A stretch of 13,653 nucleotides of DNA from an uncultured Collinsella sp. (GTDB taxonomy: Bacteria; Actinomycetota; Coriobacteriia; Coriobacteriales; Coriobacteriaceae): assembly GCA_900757465.1 (NCBI GenBank), contig CAAENY010000113.1, forward strand, positions 1-13,653. Reading direction: 5' to 3'. Numbering within the stretch: the first letter of the stretch is position 1; every line of letters begins with the position of its first letter. The translations under genes were made by a program, and so were the position numbers. The notes beneath the pieces were generated by a model that saw only the letters and a list, made by a program, of their open reading frames with translations, had not been told where the DNA came from and did not search any database. Below are positions 6,177-10,756 of the stretch, in pieces.

Positions 6177-6196
6177 GTCAACAATTGACAGGCACC
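6177..6196. repeat. Second copy of the GACAGGCACC repeat core
   Basis: GACAGGCACC at 6187-6196 is an exact inverted match of GGTGCCTGTC at 5150-5159 in the palindromic repeat. It directly overlaps a small inverted repeat, GTCAA (6177-6181) and TTGAC (6185-6189). This looks like a decayed or partial member of the same repeat family, located just after thiC. Confidence 0.4.
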
Positions 6197-6228
6197 AGCT
6201 CGCCGACAGAAGCGGCCGCGGCGACAGG

Positions 6229-7563
6229 TTAGTCCTCCATGCCGAGGTCGATCGTCGTGCCTTCGAACACCTTGTTAACGGTGCGGACGGCGCACATCTT
6301 GCCACACATGGTGCAAGTGCCCTCGGTGGCGGCGGGGGACTCCTCGTAGCGCTTCTTGCCCGTAACCGGGTCGAGCGCGCACTTCCACATGGCGTCCCAG
6401 TCGAGCTTGCGGCGTGCCTGGCCCATCTTGTCGTCCATGTCGCGGGCGTGGGGCACCTTTTTGGCGATGTCGGCGGCGTGTGCGGCAATCTTGGTGGCCA
6501 TGAGGCCGTCGAGCACGTCCTGGGCGTTGGGCAGGCACAAGTGCTCGGCCGGCGTCACGTAGCACAGGAAGTCGGCGCCGGAGCTGGCGGAGATAGCGCC
6601 GCCGATGGCAGCGGTGATGTGGTCGTAGCCCACGCCGATATCGGTCACCAGCGGCCCGAGCACATAGAACGGGGCGTTGTGGCACAGGCGCTTCTGCAGT
6701 TTCATGTTGGCGGCGATCTCGTCGAGCGCCATGTGGCCCGGACCCTCGACCATAACCTGGACGCCGGCGGCCCATGCGCGCTTGCACAGCTTGCCCAGCT
6801 CGATCATCTCGGCGGTCTCGGTGGCGTCGTTGGAGTCGTAGAGGCAACCCGGGCGACAGGAGTCGCCGAGCGAAATCGTCACGTCGTACTCGTGGCAGAT
6901 TTCGAGCAGCTCGTCGTAGAACTCATAGAACGGGTTCTCGTTACCGGTGACCTCCATCCAGCCAAACAGCAGCGAGCCGCCGCGGCTCACGATGTTCATG
7001 AGGCGGCCGGTCTCCTTAAAGGTCTTGGTGACCGACTTGTTGATGCCGCAGTGAATGGTCATAAAGTCCACGCCGTCCTCGGCATGCGCGCGCACGACCT
7101 CGAATAGGTCGTCCTTGGTAAGCTTGACCAGCGGCTTTTCCATGTAGCCGATGGCGTCGTACATGGGGACGGTGCCTACCATGAGCGGCGTCTCGTCGAT
7201 GAGCTGCTGGCGGAACTGGCGCGTCTTGCCCGAGTTGGAGAGGTCCATGATGGCGTCGGCGCCAAAGTCCTCGGCGATCTTGACCTTCTTCCATTCCTCG
7301 GCGGCATCGGCCTTGTCGCCCGAGATACCCAGGTTCACGTTGACCTTGGTGGACAGGCCCTCACCGACGCCAAAGGCGCGCATGCCTTTTTTGATGTGCA
7401 CGATGTTGGCTGGAATGGCGATGCGGCCGTCGGCCACGCGCTCGCGGATGTACTCGGGGTCGCGATGCTCGCGCTCGGCGACCTCCTTCATCTGCGGTGT
7501 GATCTGCCCGGCGCGGGCGAAGTCGATTTGCGTGACGAGCTTGGGCTCGGTCTGTGTGCTCAT
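6229..7563 (-). CDS. thiC: Phosphomethylpyrimidine synthase ThiC
   Basis: A 444-residue radical-SAM enzyme converting the purine intermediate AIR to HMP-P, the first step of the thiamin pyrimidine branch. Seen: the N-terminal QIDFARAGQITPQMKEVA type region, NLGISGD, MDLSNSG, the repeated HCGIN/EGPGH metal- and substrate-site motifs, and a C-terminal cluster motif CTMCGKMC (Cys417, Cys420, Cys424). That CX2CX3C spacing differs from the CX2CX4C of E. coli ThiC; I believe it is usual in the short-form enzymes of Gram-positive bacteria. The frame is open to 7587, but the start at 7563 is right: AAGGGAG (7572-7578) lies 8 bases before it, and the longer start falls inside the riboswitch. The gene is governed by the TPP riboswitch just upstream and is followed by thiD, the next enzyme of the same branch. 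Confidence 0.96.
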   Translation of the reverse strand: MSTQTEPKLVTQIDFARAGQITPQMKEVAEREHRDPEYIRERVADGRIAIPANIVHIKKGMRAFGVGEGLSTKVNVNLGISGDKADAAEEWKKVKIAEDFGADAIMDLSNSGKTRQFRQQLIDETPLMVGTVPMYDAIGYMEKPLVKLTKDDLFEVVRAHAEDGVDFMTIHCGINKSVTKTFKETGRLMNIVSRGGSLLFGWMEVTGNENPFYEFYDELLEICHEYDVTISLGDSCRPGCLYDSNDATETAEMIELGKLCKRAWAAGVQVMVEGPGHMALDEIAANMKLQKRLCHNAPFYVLGPLVTDIGVGYDHITAAIGGAISASSGADFLCYVTPAEHLCLPNAQDVLDGLMATKIAAHAADIAKKVPHARDMDDKMGQARRKLDWDAMWKCALDPVTGKKRYEESPAATEGTCTMCGKMCAVRTVNKVFEGTTIDLGMED

Positions 7564-7567
7564 TGGC

Positions 7568-7662
7568 ACGGCTCCCTTCGTTGGCATTACCCATATCAGG
7601 TTTGCGGGTCAGGGCGGGCGCGCCCAGTCTCAGCCTGCCGTCTTGTCCTGCAAGCTCCCCGT
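7568..7662 (-). promoter_or_regulatory. TPP riboswitch (THI box) of thiC
   Basis: On the minus strand the leader contains the conserved parts of a thiamin pyrophosphate aptamer in order. These are ACGGGGAGC at the 5' side, a P3 hairpin (CTTGC with GCAGG), CTGAGA (plus positions 7628-7633), TGACCC, CCTGATATGGGT (7589-7600) and TAATGCC (7583-7589), then AACGAAGGGAGCCGT. A short P1 pairs ACGG (7659-7662) with CCGT (7568-7571). The ribosome binding site AAGGGAG (7572-7578) is itself part of the aptamer's 3' strand, so TPP binding should block translation of thiC directly. No terminator hairpin with a T tract is present, which fits translational control. Confidence 0.95.
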
Positions 7663-7678
7663 TTATGTGGTGGGCTCA

Positions 7679-7684
7679 AGTATA
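7679..7684 (-). promoter_or_regulatory. Candidate -10 (TATACT) for thiC
   Basis: TATACT reads on the minus strand 16 bases before the first base of the aptamer P1 stem, so transcription would start close to the aptamer. The best -35-like hexamer, TTGGCC, is 19 bases upstream of it, which is long. Position relative to the riboswitch is the main support. Confidence 0.5.
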
Positions 7685-7734
7685 GCCTGAATGGGTACGA
7701 TTGGGCCAACGAGCGTGCCTGTGGGGAGGCGAAC

Positions 7735-8256
7735 ATGGAAGACAAGCATCTATATCGAGAGACACGATGGGATGTATCGGCCGAGGAGGGCCGTGCGCAC
7801 CATGGCCTTGTCGCGATTGGTTTTGCGGTGCTTGCCGTGCTGGTGATTGCCTTTTGTATCTGGACGTTTGGTGGTCGCGGCGGCGCTGCATGGGAGTTCG
7901 AGGCTGATGATAGCCTACCGATTATGACGGTGAGGAGTACTGGCGGTAATGCCAATACGCTCGCCGTTCCGGGCGATTATTGGTACCCGTGCGATGAGTT
8001 TGTGCAGTTGCAGCTGAGTGGTGGGTCTATTCCTGGTGAGGAAATCGAACGCGTGACGTATGATGCGACGCTCAAAACGCTCACGGTGAAGCTCAAAGAT
8101 CAAGGAGATGTGCCCACGACCATGGATATCGCCCTGACGGAATGGCGTCTTGAGCCTCCGTCGGGTGTTGCGGCGTCCGAGGTGGAGCACGTTAAGGTTA
8201 CCTACCAAGATGGCTCGACAAGCAAGATCGCTAAGGCCGACGGTCTGGCGGAATAG
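7735..8256 (+). CDS. Hypothetical single-pass membrane protein
   Basis: A 173-residue protein that I do not recognise. Seen: a polar N-terminus (residues 1-23), one strong hydrophobic helix (about 24-45, GLVAIGFAVLAVLVIAFCIW), then about 125 residues with a beta-rich pattern. The N-terminal charge (both basic and acidic residues) gives no firm topology; a cytoplasmic N-terminus with the beta-rich part outside is the likelier reading. There is no lipobox, cleavage site or LPXTG motif. The start is supported by GGGGAGG at 7723-7729, 5 bases before ATG; the open frame further upstream lies over the thiC riboswitch. It is divergent from thiC and converges on yaaA with a 23-base gap. Base composition looks slightly less GC-rich than in its neighbours. 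Small extracytoplasmic beta domains such as NusG-II occurred to me, but no motif supports one. Confidence 0.8.
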   Translation: MEDKHLYRETRWDVSAEEGRAHHGLVAIGFAVLAVLVIAFCIWTFGGRGGAAWEFEADDSLPIMTVRSTGGNANTLAVPGDYWYPCDEFVQLQLSGGSIPGEEIERVTYDATLKTLTVKLKDQGDVPTTMDIALTEWRLEPPSGVAASEVEHVKVTYQDGSTSKIAKADGLAE

Positions 8257-8279
8257 CGGGGTGTTTGGAAACGGCGGGC

Positions 8280-9089
8280 CTATTGTGCCTGCGCGTTCAT
8301 GAAAACCAGGGTGTTTTTGTCTGAAAGCTCGGGGATGTGTCGATAGCCGATGTTGAATGCGGTAAGTTCGCTTGCATTCTCGAGCTTGTTTTCTGCCATC
8401 CACCGCACCATGGAGCCGCGCGCCTTTTTGCTGGCGGTCGACCGTTGGATGGGCTTCCCGTTGCGGATACCCTCGCCAAAGAGGCACGTGACGGCTGTGG
8501 CGTCGCCCGCGAGGTGGGGCAGAACGGCTTTGGCATACTCTACGCTGGCGAGGTTGACGATCGTGGTGTTTGAACCTGCCGGGGCGATAGCCCGCGCGAG
8601 CTTATCGCTCCAAAATGCGTAGAGGTCTCGGGCACCGTCGACGACAAGCTTCGCGCCCATCTCCAGCCGATACGGTTCGACGGCATGAAAGGGGCGTACG
8701 CATCCGTAAAGGCCCGAGAGGATCCACAGATGGTCTTGCAGCCATGCGAGCTGTGCGGAATCCATCACCTCGGGTGCCATGCTCTGGTATTGAATGCCGT
8801 GATAGGACATGACGGCAGGGGAGAGGTGACGGGCGAGTGCGGGATTGTCGAGATCGCCGCTTTTCAGGATGGGCCCGAACTCATGCAGTGTGTTGAGGCA
8901 AGGTCCCAGCAGTTTGTCACTCACGTTCCACAGCGCCTGCAGGCCGCCGCTGCCTTCATTCCGCTCGATATCTAGCAGTGCGCGGTGGAGGCGAGTCGTC
9001 TCGCGCACAAAGGGTGGGATGCCCAGGACTTCAAAAGCATCTTGGGCCGCGCGCATCTGCTTGGCGGGCGAAATGATGACCTGCAGCAT
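8280..9089 (-). CDS. yaaA: Peroxide stress protein YaaA (DUF328 family)
   Basis: A 269-residue cytoplasmic protein of the YaaA/UPF0246 family. Seen: VIISPAKQM at residues 4-12, LSGLYGCVRP at 124-133 (E. coli-type LSGLYGxLRP), VNLASVEYAKAV near 178-189 (family NLASxEYxKA), and RGSMVRWMAENK near the C-terminus. Known: in E. coli YaaA is induced by OxyR and lowers free iron during hydrogen peroxide stress, limiting Fenton damage; the chemistry is unknown. The length is close to the usual 250-260 residues. The start at 9089 has AGGAGAG immediately upstream; the frame remains open to 9290 but that part runs through the terminator and into the aminopeptidase gene. It follows the M18 aminopeptidase on the same strand, separated by a terminator hairpin that ends next to its ribosome binding site. 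No OxyR- or PerR-type site was recognised. Confidence 0.92.
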   Translation of the reverse strand: MLQVIISPAKQMRAAQDAFEVLGIPPFVRETTRLHRALLDIERNEGSGGLQALWNVSDKLLGPCLNTLHEFGPILKSGDLDNPALARHLSPAVMSYHGIQYQSMAPEVMDSAQLAWLQDHLWILSGLYGCVRPFHAVEPYRLEMGAKLVVDGARDLYAFWSDKLARAIAPAGSNTTIVNLASVEYAKAVLPHLAGDATAVTCLFGEGIRNGKPIQRSTASKKARGSMVRWMAENKLENASELTAFNIGYRHIPELSDKNTLVFMNAQAQ

Positions 9090-9104
9090 GAACTCTCCTC
9101 TGCC

Positions 9105-9177
9105 AAAAAAGAAATTGCGGTGGAATACGGTCTGTTTTGGCCGTTTATGGGCCAGTTTAGTCCGTATTTCACCGCAA
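9105..9177 (-). terminator. Long hairpin terminator between the aminopeptidase gene and yaaA
   Basis: 16-base arms (9115-9130 and 9162-9177), fully paired with one G-U, enclose a second small hairpin (TGGCC 9138-9142 with GGCCA 9150-9154). On the minus strand the stem is followed by TTTCTTTTTT (9105-9114). It begins 15 bases after the aminopeptidase stop codon, and its T tract ends about 6 bases before the AGGAGAG of yaaA. The outer arm shares TTGCGGTGG with the repeat at 5138-5201. Confidence 0.85.
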
Positions 9178-9192
9178 CTGATGAAGGGTTGG

Positions 9193-10590
9193 TTAGGCGC
9201 GCTCGAGGAAGGCTTTGTAGCCGCGGTAGGCCTCGTAGATATCGGCCTTGTTGGCGACCTCCCACAGGGCGTGCATGGACAGGACGGCAACGCCGGAGTC
9301 GATGACGTTCATACCGTACTTGGCCATGATGTAGGCGATGGTGCCGCCGCCGCCTGCGTTGACGCGACCGAGCTCGCAGGTCTGGAAGTCCACGCCGGCC
9401 TCGTCCATGATGTCGCGGACGAGGGCCACGTACTCGGCATCGGCGTCGTTGGAACCGCCCTTGCCGCGGCTGCCCGTGTACTTGTTAAAGCACAGGCCGC
9501 GACCCATAAAGGCCGCGTTCTTGGTCTCGAACTTGCCGGCATAGCCCGGGTCGAAGCCGGCGGACACGTCAGAGGAGAGCATACGGCTGCGGGCGAGCGC
9601 GCGGCGCAGGGCCAGCGGGCTATCCTCGCCGGCGAGCGTCATGATCTCGGCGACGGTGTTCTCGAAGAAGCGACTCGTCATGCCGGTGGCACCCACGGAA
9701 CCGATCTCCTCCTTGTCGACGATGAGCGTGATGCTCGTGCGCTCGACATTGGCCACATTGATCTGGGCGAGCATGGAGGGGTAAGCGCAGACGCGGTCGT
9801 CGTGGCCATAGCCCAAAATCATGGAGCGGTCGAGGCCCATGTCGCGGGCGGGACCGGCGGGCACGACCTCGATCTCGGCGGAGAGGAAGTCCTCCTCCTC
9901 GACGTCATACTGCTCCTTAAGGATGTCCAGGAACATCTGCTTGACGGGCTCCTTGGGGGCGTCCTTGTCGTTCTCGTCAAACTTGACGGGACGGCCGCCC
10001 ACGATCACGTCGAGGATCTCGGCATCGACGGCGTCCTTGGCGGGCTTGGCCATCTGCTCGCTCGAGAGGTGGATCAGCAGGTCGGAGATGGTGAAGACTG
10101 GGTCATCTGCCTTGTCGCCGATGTTGATGTCGACGGTGGTGCCGTCCTTTTTGCAGATGACGCCTACGAGTGCGAGCGGGGAAGCGACCCAGTGGTAGCT
10201 CTTGACGCCGCCATAGTAGTGCGTGTCGAGGTAGGCCATGTCGCCGGCCTCGAAGGCGGGGTTCTGCTTAAGGTCTAGGCGCGGCGAGTCCACGTGGGCG
10301 CCCAGGATGTTAAAGCCCTGCTCGAGCGGGGCGGTGCCCAGGTTGACGAGCATGAGGTCCTTGCCGTGATTGGCGGCGTACACCTTGTCGCCTGCCTTGA
10401 GCTCGCGGCCTTCGGCGATCACGGTCTCCAGGTCGACGTATCCCGCCTCCTCGGCCATCTTGATGCCGGTCTTGACGCACAGGCGCTCGGTCTTGTTCTC
10501 GCTCAAAAACTGCTTATAGCCGCGGCAAAGCTCCTCGAGCTCCTCGACTTGCTGTGGCGTGTACTTTTTCCATGCGCAGGGACGCTCCAT
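9193..10590 (-). CDS. M18-family zinc metallo-aminopeptidase
   Basis: A 465-residue cytoplasmic aminopeptidase of the M18 (aspartyl aminopeptidase) family, which removes N-terminal residues from peptides with a two-metal centre and forms large homo-oligomers. Seen: the first ligand motif GAHVDSPRLDLK (His99, Asp101), GYGHDDRVCAY (Asp264 or Asp265), the catalytic/ligand pair DKEEIGS (Glu294, Glu295) and the C-terminal MHALWE (His440). The order and spacing suit M18, and the length fits the clostridial/actinobacterial subgroup. The start at 10590 has AAAGGAG 8 bases upstream; the open frame runs to 10806 but that part crosses the promoter and the divergent polA leader. No signal peptide. The promoter carries an extended -10 flanked by an inverted repeat, which suggests specific repression. 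The preferred residue (acidic or other) cannot be read from the sequence. Confidence 0.93.
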   Translation of the reverse strand: MERPCAWKKYTPQQVEELEELCRGYKQFLSENKTERLCVKTGIKMAEEAGYVDLETVIAEGRELKAGDKVYAANHGKDLMLVNLGTAPLEQGFNILGAHVDSPRLDLKQNPAFEAGDMAYLDTHYYGGVKSYHWVASPLALVGVICKKDGTTVDINIGDKADDPVFTISDLLIHLSSEQMAKPAKDAVDAEILDVIVGGRPVKFDENDKDAPKEPVKQMFLDILKEQYDVEEEDFLSAEIEVVPAGPARDMGLDRSMILGYGHDDRVCAYPSMLAQINVANVERTSITLIVDKEEIGSVGATGMTSRFFENTVAEIMTLAGEDSPLALRRALARSRMLSSDVSAGFDPGYAGKFETKNAAFMGRGLCFNKYTGSRGKGGSNDADAEYVALVRDIMDEAGVDFQTCELGRVNAGGGGTIAYIMAKYGMNVIDSGVAVLSMHALWEVANKADIYEAYRGYKAFLERA

Positions 10591-10630
10591 GACGCAGGCT
10601 CCTTTCGGATCGATCGTGCTGGTTGATGTA

Positions 10631-10663
10631 CCGTGAGCCATCGTATCACGCGCGGGCTCACGG
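10631..10663. promoter_or_regulatory. Operator-like inverted repeat over the aminopeptidase promoter
   Basis: CCGTGAGCC (10631-10639) and GGCTCACGG (10655-10663) are perfect 9-bp arms separated by 15 bases. The -10 element of the minus-strand promoter lies exactly in that spacer, so a dimeric repressor bound here would cover the promoter. It could also influence the divergent polA gene. No regulator family is identifiable. Confidence 0.5.
10640..10648 (-). promoter_or_regulatory. Extended -10 promoter for the M18 aminopeptidase
   Basis: TGATACGAT on the minus strand, with a predicted transcription start near 10633 and a leader of about 43 bases. It is the same motif as in the pit promoter (ten identical bases, GTGATACGAT). 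A recognisable -35 is absent, as is common with extended -10 promoters. Confidence 0.55.
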
Positions 10664-10708
10664 TGGCGGGGGAGCTTGATGTGAGGTGGCCGCGGGGCGG
10701 GGAGCGTG

Positions 10709-10714
10709 TAAACT
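10709..10714 (+). promoter_or_regulatory. Weak candidate -10 (TAAACT) for polA
   Basis: TAAACT lies 43 bases before the polA ATG in the divergent gap. The -35 region (GTGGCC at 17 bases) is poor. Given only as the best candidate in this GC-rich stretch. Confidence 0.3.
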
Positions 10715-10756
10715 GGAGTGAGCAAACCGTGCCCAGCCCAAAGCGAGGTATTTAAT

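Noticed and set aside
6100..7107. 335-codon plus-strand open frame over thiC
   Set aside because: Shadow of thiC: rich in His, Gly, Val and Asp in the pattern produced by complementing GC-biased codons, without a credible start signal.
7564..7587. Upstream ATG of thiC (8 extra codons)
   Set aside because: It lies within the TPP aptamer and has no ribosome binding site of its own.
9090..9290. N-terminal extension of the yaaA frame
   Set aside because: It runs through the terminator hairpin and into the aminopeptidase gene; the start at 9089 has AGGAGAG and gives the family's normal N-terminus.
8845..10278. 477-codon plus-strand open frame over the aminopeptidase gene
   Set aside because: Long only because of high GC; no known motif, and the opposite strand carries all M18 metal-site motifs.
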